This document shows positions 36,701 to 43,175 of a stretch of DNA of 64,000 bases, piece by piece. The DNA comes from Ophiura sarsii (Eukaryota > Echinodermata > Ophiuroidea > Amphilepidida > Ophiuridae). The first letter of the stretch is position 1. Each line of letters starts with the position of its first letter. The stretch is taken from the NCBI GenBank assembly GCA_035610835.1, contig CM069446.1, positions 1,069,001 through 1,133,000 on the forward strand, in the 5' to 3' direction. A model generated the notes under the pieces. It searched no databases. It was not told the origin of the DNA and saw nothing but the letters and a program-made list of their open reading frames with translations. The translations under genes were made by a program, and so were the position numbers.

Positions 36701-39652
36701 CTGAAAAATCTGTTTTGTATATGGTAAAACTAATAGCCGCGTGGAAAGTGTTAAAGGGGCATTGAGAGATGTATCGATATACTAAATGAGCAAATAACGT
36801 AAAGATAATCATTAACATAGCCCAAATCCAAAATGTCATACAATTCCGACATCGCCTTCATGCCAAAATAAGCAAATAACGGCACTTCCGGGTTGAGATT
36901 TGCCGCGAAAGTCCGTGAGTAAAACGATGCATAACTTCCGAATTCAGCACCTGAGTTTCGATATGATCATATCGAAACTAAGAAAATCATGAAATTTTAT
37001 ATGATCAACGGCGAATGTTGGTAAACTGTTTCAGATGGTAGTAAGTATATGACTTAATATTACTTTGATGCAAAAAAAATGATTTCCAGGATAATTGAGG
37101 GTGCACTCCCATACGTATCTCTCAATGCCCCTTTAAGAGTAATCGTAAATAGAGTTATTCTTCTTACATTTTAACTCTTCTTATGAAGACCGTTTAAGAA
37201 TTTGTGTGTTAATCTTCATGATATCGACCCTAGGTCAAACTTTAGAACTGGGCCCTTCTTCATAAAGCTCTACTTTAGTAAGAATTCTTAAATTTAAGAA
37301 TAACTCTTCGTAAGTTCACTTCATGCAATAGGGCCCTGGATGTTTGAATGACCTGGGTAAAATCTGGGCATTTGAAACGCCAATGTGTTGATTCTTCTAT
37401 ACAATAATACAATGGAGCTATGAAAAGGGGCCAAAAGTAACTTTGTCAATTTAAATCATGAATATTACTACTTTGCACTAAATTATACATGTATAGCTTT
37501 TTTACAATACATATAATCTGTTCATAGTCCGGACGGCACGCTTTATACAGCGTGGGACTTTAGAAATAAAAAAATTAACAACAGCATGGGGGTCAGAATA
37601 TTTCTGATATAAAGGGTGTAGTTGTATAAAGCGTGGAGATAAAATAAAAAGGGTGGGGGTTTCTCAGCAATCATCAAAAATATCAAAATACCGACCTTGT
37701 CGGCTCACTAGCGCTAGTTATGTCATAAATATGTATCTGATATCGGGTCCGATACTTTGATTCAAAATTAAAAAGTCGCCATCTTTAAATTGGTTTCAAC
37801 AATATAGATGGCACTATATAACAACAAACCAGGGAGCTCCCTGGTTTGTTGTTATATAGCGCCATCTATTGTTGAAATCGTGACATTTTTTCAAAATGGA
37901 AACTCGACGGGACTACGAAAGTGTCGTACGCAGCGTAATATCACATTTTAGGGAGCATAAGAGTACCAAAAATGCACTGATTTGATAAAATAAATCCATT
38001 TGAAATGAATCTACTCTATAAATTTGCATTAAATAATCGTGATATAGCCGGCAAGGTGTTTTTTAAGTAAGCTTATATTTTTATTTTTATTTTCAATTAT
38101 TTTTTTTGATGAATAATTTCGGGAATCCCGGCCCGGGACCCGCCCGAAAAACAAAACGGCTCCTGGGATGTTTCTGCCACTTTGTCCTTTCTTCCAATGA
38201 GTGCCTTTTCAAATTTGAATGCACAAAATGATCAAAATATCCCCTTTTCGGTATAAAGGGTGGGGGTGTTGAACATTCCCAAATAAAAAGGGTGGCTCTG
38301 TAAAAAGGGTGGGGCAAAAATAAAAAGGTTGGGGGTCTGACCCCTGTCCGGACAGTGCTGTTTATGTAATATAAAACGAGGGCCCACCTGGGGTGTATCC
38401 TTGGTGTAAGACATTCATAAGTTAGTCTAGTGTCAATACCCCATTATGGAATAAAGCTGTATAATCCTTTAATCTGTTAATAGACACCAAAAAAAGCAAG
38501 TTGCCCAGCCCACCCCATCAAAGTATTTCTGAACACTCCTTAAAGGGGCGAGGTGGCGCAGTCGGTTAGAGCGTCGTACACTGCTGCGCACCGTAGTTCT
38601 GTTGGTGGATCGTTTATGAGTGAGAGTTCAAAACGATACACCAACACAGCCTCGTCCCCATGCCTCCTTCAGACCGTGCAGACTGAAGTTGGCATGTTCA
38701 TGGCGCATCGTGCTTCGGAAGGTACGTAGAAATGTTGGTCCCTTGTATCGGAAGAGCTATCCCCGAGCACGTTAAAGGTCACAGACTCCTTCGTAAAGAG
38801 TAGGGGATCGTCCCGGTCTGTGTCTGTACGCTCATGTTTGTATTCCTAGGTTCCAGGGATACATTGTGCGAGTATACTCAATATTGAGGTTTATGCACAG
38901 TATAGGTAGATGAAGATGAGATGAACCTTAAAAATAACAAAATAAGATGGAGATCACACAAGAAAGACTTTAACCCCCTGGGGTCTACCTGTCTATCTTA
39001 CAGTGGTTCTGATTGGTTTATTACAAGATGTACTCATATGAATAGCCAATTCAAATGCAGCTTGTAAAATGTTTCACTCCCATCTTTATCAGGGATACAA
39101 TTAATCTAACAATGTCTCTCATTGGTGCAATAAATGATGTATCCATCTTTTTAACCAATCGACCGGTAGTTCTCAGGGAGTTAAGTTCACCTACCTTTTC
39201 TCCCTTTTTGACATCCCATATGAAGACATGCTCACACGCTGGTACAGCAACATACTTGCCCTGGATACCACGTCTATCTTACAGTGGTTCTGATTGGTTT
39301 ATTACAAGATGTATTCATATGAATAGCCAATTCAAATGCAGCTTGTAAAATGTTTCACTCCCATCTTTATCAGGGATACAATTAATCTAACAATGTCTCT
39401 CATTGGTGCAATAAATGATGTATCCATCTTTTTAACCAATCGGCCGGTAGTTCTCAGGGAGTTAAGTTCACCTACCTTTTCTCCCTTTTTGACATCCCAT
39501 ATGAAGACATGCTCACACGCTGGTACAGCAACATACTTGCCCTGGATACCACGTTGCTCCACAAATGAAATATTTGCTTTGTTGCTGCCAACCACACCGA
39601 AGAGGGCGCTATTCGCATACCGAAGATACTGTTTTGTCAACCCCAAAGCCAT
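9503..39652 (-). CDS. WDR3: WD repeat-containing protein 3 (WDR3 / Dip2 / Utp12), 18 coding exons, C-terminus not found
   Basis: Spliced minus-strand gene. The joined exons (39652-39476, 36387-36178, 35721-35603, 31221-31143, 29008-28793, 28272-28171, 25271-25174, 22766-22656, 21563-21327, 20637-20544, 19846-19745, 19064-18985, 17742-17601, 15685-15629, 14839-14627, 13710-13657, 12558-12424, 9712-9503) give 2436 nt, 812 codons, no stop; every junction is GT-AG with matching phase. The product matches animal WDR3 almost end to end: N-terminus with GLTKQYLRY, two sets of WD40 blades separated by an acidic/basic linker (about residues 230-370), and the motif [13 protein letters not shown] near the end. 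WDR3 is a UTP-B subunit of the nucleolar SSU processome needed for 18S rRNA maturation (family knowledge). Human WDR3 is about 943 residues, so roughly 150 C-terminal residues (Utp12 domain) are missing; I found no candidate exon in 1-9502. The sequence just before the ATG reads TTTTACAGAC, an apparent acceptor, so a non-coding first exon lies further upstream (not located). Confidence 0.95.
9713..11705 (-). repeat. 17-copy, 116-bp tandem array made of the exon 18 acceptor and exon edge
   Basis: Seventeen head-to-tail units begin (by the GTTAT marker) at 9745, 9861, 9977, 10093, 10209, 10325, 10441, 10557, 10673, 10789, 10905, 11021, 11135, 11251, 11367, 11481 and 11597. Most are 116 bp; the units starting at 11021 and 11367 lack an AT dinucleotide. 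Read on the minus strand, each unit has the intron end (TTATTATGTAG), then about 74 nt of exon 18 ([26 protein letters not shown] in broken form), then returns to intron sequence with an in-frame TAA. Copies differ by a few bases such as GGCG/GGCA/GACG and CAGCAG/CAGCTG. Confidence 0.97.
11706..11965. mobile_element. hAT-type MITE inserted at the end of the exon 18 array
   Basis: Ends CAGGGTTATAGCTA and TAGCTATAAACCTG; 8-bp duplication ATGATATT at 11698-11705 and 11966-11973. The target is the intron sequence that forms part of the repeat unit. Confidence 0.9.
12424..12558 (-). CDS. WDR3: WDR3 coding exon 17 (residues 698-742)
   Basis: Acceptor TTCCAG|GTA, donor GTG|GTATGT, phase 0. Completes the last blade ([18 protein letters not shown]) and starts a charged helix with [14 protein letters not shown], as in human WDR3. 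Confidence 0.92.
12897..13559. mobile_element. Fold-back element with 220-bp arms
   Basis: The left arm 12897-13117 begins TTTAACGGGTTCGCCGTCGG, and the right arm 13340-13559 is its complement, ending CGAACCCGTTAAA. The 220-bp centre contains a small hairpin (AGAGATCGTTTGATTGTCAA region). Confidence 0.88.
13657..13710 (-). CDS. WDR3: WDR3 coding exon 16 (residues 680-697), 54-nt exon
   Basis: Acceptor ATACAG|GGT, donor ATA|GTAAGT. Encodes [18 protein letters not shown]. Confidence 0.93.
14252..14334. other. 83-nt imperfect hairpin, miRNA-precursor-like
   Basis: Two 29-nt arms (GGTCCCTTGGAGTTGGATG... and ...CATCCAACACCTCAGGACC) pair with five mismatches; the intervening 25 nt forms a further short stem (TTCCCTC/GAGGAA). 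In the intron between WDR3 exons 15 and 16. I do not recognise a known miRNA; a MITE relic is possible. Confidence 0.4.
14627..14839 (-). CDS. WDR3: WDR3 coding exon 15 (residues 609-679)
   Basis: Acceptor CAACAG|GAC, donor GAG|GTAATA. Encodes [39 protein letters not shown] and [14 protein letters not shown]: two WD blades, the most strongly conserved stretch of the gene. Confidence 0.96.
15629..15685 (-). CDS. WDR3: WDR3 coding exon 14 (residues 590-608), 57-nt exon
   Basis: Acceptor ATTTCAG|TTT, donor TCA|GTAAGT. Encodes [19 protein letters not shown], nearly identical to the human peptide at this point. Phase 0 on both sides. Confidence 0.93.
16377..16758. mobile_element. TTAA-flanked MITE family 2, near-palindromic, copy 1
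   Basis: Left end TTAAAGGTATATTATGTGAT; the right end is its complement. The arms pair over most of the 382-bp length (for example AAAACCATGATTTTGAGGTA opposite TACTTCAAAATCATGGTTTT). Confidence 0.88.
16780..16850 (+). other. tRNA-like fragment
   Basis: TGTAGCTCAATCAGTAGATC resembles an A box and CGGGTTTGATTTGC a B box. Not a foldable complete tRNA; likely a SINE relic. Confidence 0.4.
17080..17575 (+). pseudogene. LINE reverse transcriptase, C-terminal fragment (frameshifted)
   Basis: Frames include [36 protein letters not shown] and, in another frame, [18 protein letters not shown]. These are typical of the end of the ORF of RTE/CR1-like non-LTR retrotransposons (C-Y-T-R-L-L-R...N-K-E-L-Y-G and M-x-D-R-x-x-W-R). 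Several frameshifts; 5' truncated; inside the WDR3 intron before exon 13, on the opposite strand. Confidence 0.8.
17601..17742 (-). CDS. WDR3: WDR3 coding exon 13 (residues 542-589)
   Basis: Acceptor TTTGCAG|CAA, donor AAAG|GTAAAA. Encodes [38 protein letters not shown] and FFADTLK, matching the human TRTLQLDEDVLCVSYSPN region. Confidence 0.93.
18985..19064 (-). CDS. WDR3: WDR3 coding exon 12 (residues 516-542)
   Basis: Acceptor ATACAG|AAA, donor CAAG|GTAAAT. Encodes [19 protein letters not shown] followed by VSDEDQT; ends in phase 2. Confidence 0.93.
19745..19846 (-). CDS. WDR3: WDR3 coding exon 11 (residues 482-515)
   Basis: Acceptor TCACAG|ACT, donor AAG|GTAAGG, phase 0. Encodes [20 protein letters not shown] and [14 protein letters not shown], a canonical WD40 blade. 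Confidence 0.94.
20544..20637 (-). CDS. WDR3: WDR3 coding exon 10 (residues 450-481)
   Basis: Acceptor CATTCAG|ATC, donor AAG|GTAAGG. Encodes [19 protein letters not shown] and ERHCIVGTK, colinear with human STLQCIRTM...VVIGTK. Confidence 0.93.
21054..21137 (-). pseudogene. Tandem copy of the 3' part of WDR3 exon 9 (copy 1)
   Basis: About 84 nt matching the end of exon 9, with the same donor (ATAG|GTTAGT). Encodes [20 protein letters not shown] but the conserved Trp codon TGG has become CGG (KIRNR), and the AG that would open the exon is absent (CACTGATC). Probably not used. Confidence 0.85.
21193..21276 (-). pseudogene. Tandem copy of the 3' part of WDR3 exon 9 (copy 2), potentially spliceable
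   Basis: Same segment as copy 1 but with intact frame ([18 protein letters not shown], then NIWNR) and the same donor. A single difference from exon 9 makes CCCTCCCACAG|A, a good acceptor. The resulting 84-nt pseudo-exon would join exon 9 and exon 10 in phase (2 to 2), adding 28 residues. The intron between it and exon 9 would be only 50 nt. Confidence 0.8.
21327..21563 (-). CDS. WDR3: WDR3 coding exon 9 (residues 371-450)
   Basis: Acceptor TTCCAG|GTC, donor ATAG|GTTAGT. Encodes [30 protein letters not shown], then [15 protein letters not shown] and [12 protein letters not shown]: the first blade of the second propeller. Partial copies of this exon occur on both sides (see 21054-21137, 21193-21276, 21890-22015, 22430-22540). 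The copy called here is the one that spans the full exon with a good acceptor. Confidence 0.93.
21890..22015 (-). pseudogene. Decayed copy of the 5' half of exon 9
   Basis: Minus-strand reading GTAATTTGATAGACTGGGAG through CACAGTAGAAGCCTGTAG aligns with exon 9 (GTCATTTGATATACTGGTAG, ACACAGTAGAAGCTCATAG) with many substitutions. It looks like the front half of an older duplicate; the back half may be at 22430-22540. Confidence 0.65.
22430..22540 (-). pseudogene. Decayed copy of the central part of exon 9
   Basis: The plus-strand segment from CTCCTTACATCAGATCAG to GGTTTCTTATCAGCAACACT aligns with the complement of exon 9 (CCTCACATCAGATCGG, GGTTTCTTATCTACAGTACT). Frame is broken. Confidence 0.65.
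22656..22766 (-). CDS. WDR3: WDR3 coding exon 8 (residues 334-371)
   Basis: Acceptor ATACAG|GGA, donor TCAG|GTGGGT, phases 2 and 2. Encodes an acidic start ([13 protein letters not shown]) followed by [20 protein letters not shown], matching the human SLQDEIQRVTNIKTSAKI segment. Confidence 0.9.
23799..24063. mobile_element. MITE-like inverted repeat carrying the tRNA-like sequence
   Basis: TACCCACATGACTGTCAACC at the left pairs with GGTGGACAGTCATGTGGGTA at the right over about 30 nt. Confidence 0.65.
23893..23970 (+). mobile_element. tRNA-like sequence, probable SINE head or tRNA pseudogene
   Basis: A-box-like TTAAGTGGTTGAGAGAC, then GCTTTGCAATGCAGAGGTC (anticodon arm resembling tRNA-Ala), then B-box-like ATGGTTCAATGCC. 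Stems are imperfect. It lies between inverted repeats (23799-23832 and 24030-24063), so it may be cargo of a MITE. Confidence 0.5.
24488..25153. mobile_element. Long-TIR element, copy 1
   Basis: AAACTGCGCCAATAAAGTAT at the left and its complement at the right; the subterminal arms pair again (TTTTGACACCTCTTTTGTTG and complement). Ends about 20 bp from the exon 7 donor. Confidence 0.88.
25174..25271 (-). CDS. WDR3: WDR3 coding exon 7 (residues 302-334), basic linker
   Basis: Acceptor ACACAG|GGT, donor AAAG|GTAAAA. Encodes [20 protein letters not shown] and then a lysine/arginine-rich stretch (KRTRKKQ), a plausible nuclear/nucleolar targeting region. The exon is an island between a long-TIR MITE ending about 20 bp beyond the donor and a Helitron starting 49 bp upstream. 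Confidence 0.9.
25320..26691 (-). mobile_element. Non-autonomous Helitron, copy 2
   Basis: Same family as 511-1614, with the same CTAG-T end (25320) and A-TC start (26691; TCCTACTATAAATCTGG). Longer by about 270 bp through extra internal repeat units (ACCAGGTTGATTTATAACC type). Lies in the intron just upstream of WDR3 exon 7. Confidence 0.8.
26845..27059. mobile_element. TTAA-flanked MITE family 1, copy 1
   Basis: TTAACCCCCTGAGAACTACC at the left; the right end, complemented, is TTAACCCCATGGGGTCTACC. 215 bp between TTAA sites, as in piggyBac-type MITEs. Confidence 0.88.
27252..27956. mobile_element. Fold-back element, 705 bp, arms of about 340 bp
   Basis: TTAAGGCTGGTGTGAACCCT at the left, AGGGTTGACACCAACCTTAA at the right. 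The arms pair along nearly the whole length around a short centre near 27602 and differ by only a few bases. Confidence 0.9.
28171..28272 (-). CDS. WDR3: WDR3 coding exon 6 (residues 268-301)
   Basis: Acceptor TGTACAG|AGT, donor CAT|GTGAGT. Encodes [20 protein letters not shown] and [10 protein letters not shown], colinear with the human segment around SCRKAGSIMREGRDRVV. Confidence 0.92.
28793..29008 (-). CDS. WDR3: WDR3 coding exon 5 (residues 196-267), blade plus acidic linker
   Basis: Acceptor GTGTAG|GTG, donor TCG|GTAAGA, phase 0 on both sides. Encodes [19 protein letters not shown] and LRVWDI, followed by a low-complexity acidic stretch containing KKPKL and [10 protein letters not shown], which matches the position of the acidic linker in human WDR3. 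Confidence 0.94.
29148..29621. mobile_element. Mariner/Tc1-like MITE with long inverted repeats
   Basis: Starts CAGGGTGACCCAATAAAAAG and ends with its complement, flanked by TA on both sides (29146 and 29622). The arms are about 200 bp each, so it is a near-palindrome. Confidence 0.88.
29690..30625 (+). mobile_element. 5'-truncated non-LTR retrotransposon (CR1/L2/jockey-like RT end)
   Basis: An open frame of 247 codons (29716-30459) covers the C-terminal part of a LINE reverse transcriptase: [58 protein letters not shown], and [11 protein letters not shown] near the end. It is followed by a 3' UTR and a (TTA)n-type tail (GCCATTATTATTATTATT), as in CR1/L2-class elements. The catalytic YADD part is missing. 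Inserted in a WDR3 intron, on the opposite strand. Confidence 0.9.
31143..31221 (-). CDS. WDR3: WDR3 coding exon 4 (residues 169-195)
   Basis: Acceptor TTTTCAG|TTC, donor GAG|GTAGGA. One base completes the codon split with exon 3; encodes [20 protein letters not shown] and ends in phase 0 after HRTE. Confidence 0.93.
32615..33150. mobile_element. Second copy of the 2215-3130 repeat, rearranged
   Basis: Shares CGAGAGCATCAATGATGCA, ATATTATACCTTACATGAAA, GCTTCGGTTGAGATT and the GCAAAAGGGCCTGTATCC palindrome. Confidence 0.7.
33150..33965. repeat. AT-only low-complexity tract
   Basis: About 800 bp almost without G or C, built mostly from AATTAAA/TTAAAA repeats; inside the 32523-35595 element. 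Confidence 0.95.
34071..34153 (-). other. tRNA-like sequence, probable pseudogene or SINE head
   Basis: On the minus strand GCCCGTATTGATGGCC... gives A-box-like TGGCCTAATCGTTAGGGC, a weak anticodon arm (CGA-CTAGGAA-TCG) and GGGAGTTCGCGCCC. The acceptor stem and B box are not canonical. Confidence 0.4.
34637..35300. mobile_element. Uninterrupted copy of the 5237-9265 host repeat (natural empty site)
   Basis: About 665 bp, reading straight through the point (about 35134) where the other copy carries the 3.36-kb insertion. Ends in TAGCTTACTTGTAGTAAGCTA. Confidence 0.8.
35603..35721 (-). CDS. WDR3: WDR3 coding exon 3 (residues 130-169)
   Basis: Acceptor TTTAG|GAC, donor AAG|GTAAGG. Encodes [20 protein letters not shown] and the start of the next blade; ends in phase 2. 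The donor runs directly into the end of a TTAA-flanked transposon (TTAA at 35592-35595), leaving only 7 bp of host intron. Confidence 0.93.
36178..36387 (-). CDS. WDR3: WDR3 coding exon 2 (residues 60-129)
   Basis: Acceptor TTACAG|ATC, donor AAG|GTAAAA, phase 0 on both sides. Encodes [14 protein letters not shown], then [13 protein letters not shown] and [11 protein letters not shown], a WD40 blade ending in SGSK as in other WDR3 proteins. Confidence 0.94.
36751..37136. mobile_element. TTAA-flanked MITE family 3, copy 1
   Basis: TTAAAGGGGCATTGAGAGAT at the left, ATCTCTCAATGCCCCTTTAA at the right; 386 bp. In the intron between exons 1 and 2. Confidence 0.85.
37793..37880. repeat. Near-perfect 86-bp palindrome
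   Basis: Arms of about 43 nt meet at GGGAG|CTCCC (37836/37837). Left arm includes AACAATATAGATGGCACTAT, the right its complement with one mismatch (GCGCC). Typical of a palindromic MITE. Confidence 0.85.
38548..38915 (+). mobile_element. tRNA-derived SINE, second family
   Basis: Head with A box GGTGGCGCAGTCGGTTAGAG and a B-box-like GAGAGTTCAAAAC; body with CACGTTAAAGGTCACAGAC and GTAGGGGATCGTCCCGG; ends in GATGAAGATGAG. The body reappears at 42050-42240. Confidence 0.8.
38970..39184. mobile_element. TTAA-flanked MITE family 1, copy 2
   Basis: 215 bp, reverse orientation to copy 1. A further partial copy (39274-39465) arose by the 281-bp tandem duplication at exon 1. Confidence 0.88.
38993..39554 (-). 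repeat. 281-bp tandem duplication of the exon 1 edge plus adjacent MITE
   Basis: Units 38993-39273 and 39274-39554 are nearly identical (differences such as GTACTC/GTATTC and CGACCGG/CGGCCGG). Each holds 79 nt of exon 1 ([19 protein letters not shown]...), its donor GTAGGT, and most of a TTAA MITE. The second exon fragment and donor are at 39195-39273. Confidence 0.95.
39476..39652 (-). CDS. WDR3: WDR3 coding exon 1 (residues 1-59)
   Basis: Starts with ATG at 39652 and encodes [12 protein letters not shown] and the first WD strand ending [10 protein letters not shown]. Ends in phase 0 at donor AAG|GTAGGT. A TTAA-type MITE end (39462-39465) sits only 10 bp beyond the exon edge, and the 3' half of the exon is duplicated in tandem at 39195-39273. 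Confidence 0.93.
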
Positions 39653-39774
39653 GTCTGTAAAATATATGGTGAAACAATCTGAAAAAATATATAAAGTAAT
39701 GAGAAAAGAGGTGAAACCTGAAATATTTTCATGTAAAATAAGTGTATTTTGAAAGCTTTAAAATGATATCTCGC

Positions 39775-40443
39775 TTAAAGGCATAGTATGTGATCTTTTA
39801 CAAGTAGCGTCCTCTATCATTGATTTTTACTATGAAAGCAGATTTTCTCGCAGATTTGCATTTTTGATCATAAATCATAAAGATCTTCTAAGTTACAGAT
39901 CGATACGATTCCTAATTACTTCAAAATCATGGTTTGAAAGTACATGTATGTAGATTGTACCGAGCGGTACAATCTATTTTTTCAAATTTTACTCTAAATT
40001 CACTCTAAAACTATGATTTTGAGGTTAATAACCCTAACACTACCATATACCCCAAAATACCACGACTGGGCACGTTGGTACCACCCGGCGTGGAAGTTTT
40101 TTGATGAAAAAATGGACCCAATACATACAGTCTGGGCAATACACTGCCCAGAACTGTGCTTGACAGCCGTGGTGAAGTGTGGAATCCCTCGCCTCTGGTG
40201 CGAGAGGTCCCTGGATCAAATCCCGGGGGGATCGGGGGGATATTTTGGTCGATTTTCCGCGTTGAAGAAAAAATTCTGAAAAAAATGGGGGGAAGTGTTA
40301 GGGTTAAGAATCAAATTGCTCCGTAACTTGGAATATATTTGGGATTTATGATCAGAAAAGTAAATCTGCAAGAAAATCTGCTTCCAATTTTGTTTTGAGG
40401 ATTGAGGGCGTCCCCTGGAAAAGATCACATAATATACCTTTAA
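39775..40443. mobile_element. TTAA-flanked MITE family 2, copy 2, with nested element
   Basis: Ends TTAAAGGCATAGTATGTGAT and ATCACATAATATACCTTTAA. Interrupted at 40025-40307 by a different element. Lies just upstream of the WDR3 start codon. Confidence 0.85.
40025..40307. mobile_element. Nested TTAA-flanked MITE carrying a tRNA-Gln-like sequence
   Basis: Ends CCCTAACACT and AGTGTTAGGG, with TTAA at 40025 and 40304. Inside, 40161-40230 contains CTCGC-CTCTGGT-GCGAG (a perfect 5-bp anticodon stem, anticodon CTG) and CCTGGATCAAATCCCGG (a T arm). Confidence 0.75.
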
Positions 40444-42049
40444 TCATTGATGTAATTGGTCAATGCATTCACATTATGATTTGGTAGAAGCGGATTCAAA
40501 TTTTACTTATAAGCTGATAAAATGTTTAGATGGTCAACTGGTCATTCAGTAAGTCAAATCAGTCAGTTATTTACTGTGTGTACCATGTATATTCCACAAA
40601 TCTCCAAATAAATTTGTGCTAGCGCCCATCACTATCTGTGTTTTTAATTCAAGAAGGACCCCACCTCTAACCATTAATTTAAATGTACAGAAAAGGTATA
40701 CAATGCTCTTAATATGAAAGAAATTTGTGTTATTTGTGATTTGTAGACTGTAAACTTAATATTTAACCAAAGAACCCTGGTATTTTCTGTAGTAAGATTT
40801 GCCCCAATGTTCTCTTTTCACCTCTTCTAGAACAAATGCACCGAATATAGCTACATGTAGCAGACAGCAATTTGGAGAGTGTACTAGTATTCGACGTCCC
40901 GTTGCGGGGAAAAATGAAGGTCAACCTTACCAAAATGGGTGTTCTTTTGATGGAAGACATCAGTATCTTCAAAGAAAACAAGGATTTGAACAAACCAGTT
41001 GCTCGATAGCTGAAAAAATCAGACTCTAATTTGATCTTTTATGCATGTAAGTCAATGGCAATTTAATTGGTGGTGTGGAACCTGTAAATTGTTTCTTTAC
41101 AATTGGGTTTAAGCTCAAATGATATGTTTTAAATTTTAAAACTTTCTAATCCTTTTTAAAAAAAATCAAAATACAATTTCATACCAAAATAAATTACTAT
41201 TTCCTCTTTCAGTCTCTCATTGTCATCAAAGGAATTATTCGATATGATAACGTACAACTTAGTTTGTTGGAGGTGGCACGTTTGCTAATGAGAGTTGCAC
41301 AGTGCACACAGCCATTGCGTGCAGTTTTAATTCCCGTAAAAAAACCCCTCTAAAACGTCTGTAATTCCTTAATTTTACTAAATTACATTTGTTGTAAAAT
41401 AAATTATATTTCATAGTTTTTAAAATACTGTCACTTTTATTCTAAATTTCAGGTGCAAAGTTTTAACAACCATATTTGTTTAGAAATTAGAAATTAGATT
41501 TGAAACTTTTTTGAATTATGATGTTTTTGATTCGTGCATTGATCTTAATGGTAAACAATATGGCAGCAGCAAACAGCTGATCGATATCGTTGAGAGAACA
41601 CAAATGCGCATGCTCTAATCAGTTTCGTTCTTCTCACATCAGTGATGGCATAACAAATAAGATAGCCAAGTCAGCCCTCGGCCTCGTGAAGGATCTTCTT
41701 AAATTTAACTACCAAATCATGAAATTACCAATATTTATATTATGTTGTTTTGAAACAAATACGATATGTCATACGACGTGGGATGTCTTATCTGTAAACA
41801 CTAACAGCATATTTAAAACAGTCAGTATTCAGTTAAAATCGTGGGTTCAAGTCGCCTTGAAACCAGGATTCTTTGTTCACCCCAAAAAGTTCCTATCTAG
41901 GTCGGAAATTCTACAATCAAATCTTAATTCAGTGAGGGTTAGTTATCGGAGTCTCTTTCCGTGGTTTAAGCTGATAATCAAATTTAATTGTAGAATTTCT
42001 CCTCTACCCCATTCACTGTGTACAACGTGCAGGTCTATACAGTGAGTGT

Positions 42050-42240
42050 CAGTTCGCCGTGATTCGGAGATTCACGTTAAGCCGTTGGTCCCGTGTATTC
42101 AGACGATTCACCCTGAACACGTTAAAATAGTTGCAGACCTCATCGTAAGAGTAGGGGATCATCCCGGGCCGGGTCTGTTACTTGTACAAATCACAACCTA
42201 GTCTAGGTTTCAGAGGGCTTCCAGTTTAGCTAGAATGCAA
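42050..42240 (+). mobile_element. 5'-truncated copy of the second SINE family
   Basis: Shares GTTGGTCCCGTGTATTCAGA, CACGTTAAAATAGTTGCAGAC and GAGTAGGGGATCATCCCGG with 38740-38830. The tRNA-like head is missing. Confidence 0.7.
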
Positions 42241-43064
42241 CTGTTATAGGGAGTTAACAAACAATAAGCAAAGCCTGCACATGTAGCTGGCTTTTATGGG
42301 CTATCCTGGCCTTGCAACTTTTGGTGTTGTGGTGTTTGCCGTTCCAGTTCGCATTGTGATATGCGTTATTTATTGAATGTGATTATAATTTTATACTGGT
42401 GTGATTTGTTATTTGTATTTGTTGTGATGCCAAATAAAAACTAAACTAAACTAAACTAATATTAAAATAAGCAAATAAGTAAGCTTTATTTTTAAATTCA
42501 AATTGTTTTAAATTCAAATAAAAATGAAAGCCTAAAAAGCTTAGTTAAAAAAAGTTTTACACTGTTTGACTGTATTCTGTGATGGAGTTATTATGGCATT
42601 ATTATTTCACAATAAATGTTTGTCTTTACTAAAGAAATCTTACCTTATACACCACACTTTACAGCAACACCGTGTGTGTTTGTTGATTTTTAGGCTGGTA
42701 TACGGGCTGTGTATAACTGCACATGTGTGTTCCAGAAAGGCCATTTATCTCACTGAAAATAATCAAGTTGTATTGTTCTAGCTTTTTTTATTTCACTATA
42801 TTTCTGATTACTAAATTAATGTATAAATTAGCTCAACCAATTTCTTTAAATGGTTCTTTTAAAAAAATTATCATGATTATTATACAATAAAGCCATGTGA
42901 AATAAAATAAATGACTAAATTATGAACAACGACTTAGGTGGTATTCTCCCAACAGTCCCTGAGGGCGCCCTAATTGTCTACAAAAGTAAATAGTGCAAAT
43001 TGCAATTTCCAGTAGAATTAAACATATCCTCTGTTTGTGTTGGAGCCTGTTGTATCACTCAAAA

Positions 43065-43175
43065 ATGGCGAAGTCTTTGTTGTTAGCATTATCGGCATGT
43101 ATTGCGGCGTACTTTATGTACACTGGATTCTGCAAAATGAGCCCAAATTTTAATGAAGATTTACACAATTCAATG
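43065..43175 (+). CDS. TMEM35: TMEM35-family gene, exon 1 (residues 1-37)
   Basis: Encodes the first transmembrane helix: MAKSLLLALSACIAAYF, then TGFCKMSPNFNEDLHNSM. Strong donor GTAAGT follows immediately. The context of the ATG (AAAAATGG) is favourable. Confidence 0.85.

Larger units (their letters stand above)
39653..43064. other. Divergent intergenic region between WDR3 and the TMEM35-family gene
   Basis: About 3.4 kb separate the two start codons. It should contain both promoters and the non-coding first exon of WDR3, but I could not place either. Identified contents are a TTAA MITE with a nested second MITE (39775-40443) and a SINE tail (42050-42240). Open frames at 40799-41029 and 41590-42045 have no recognisable similarity. 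Confidence 0.5.

Noticed and set aside
40799..41029. Open frames on both strands with a GTAAGG donor-like site near 40930
   Set aside because: Considered as the WDR3 5' UTR exon, but no evidence beyond a single splice-site-like word.
41590..42045. 151-codon plus-strand open frame
   Set aside because: No recognisable motif or family similarity, AT-rich, and it runs into a SINE; it may be chance. A non-coding WDR3 exon could be nearby but nothing marks it.
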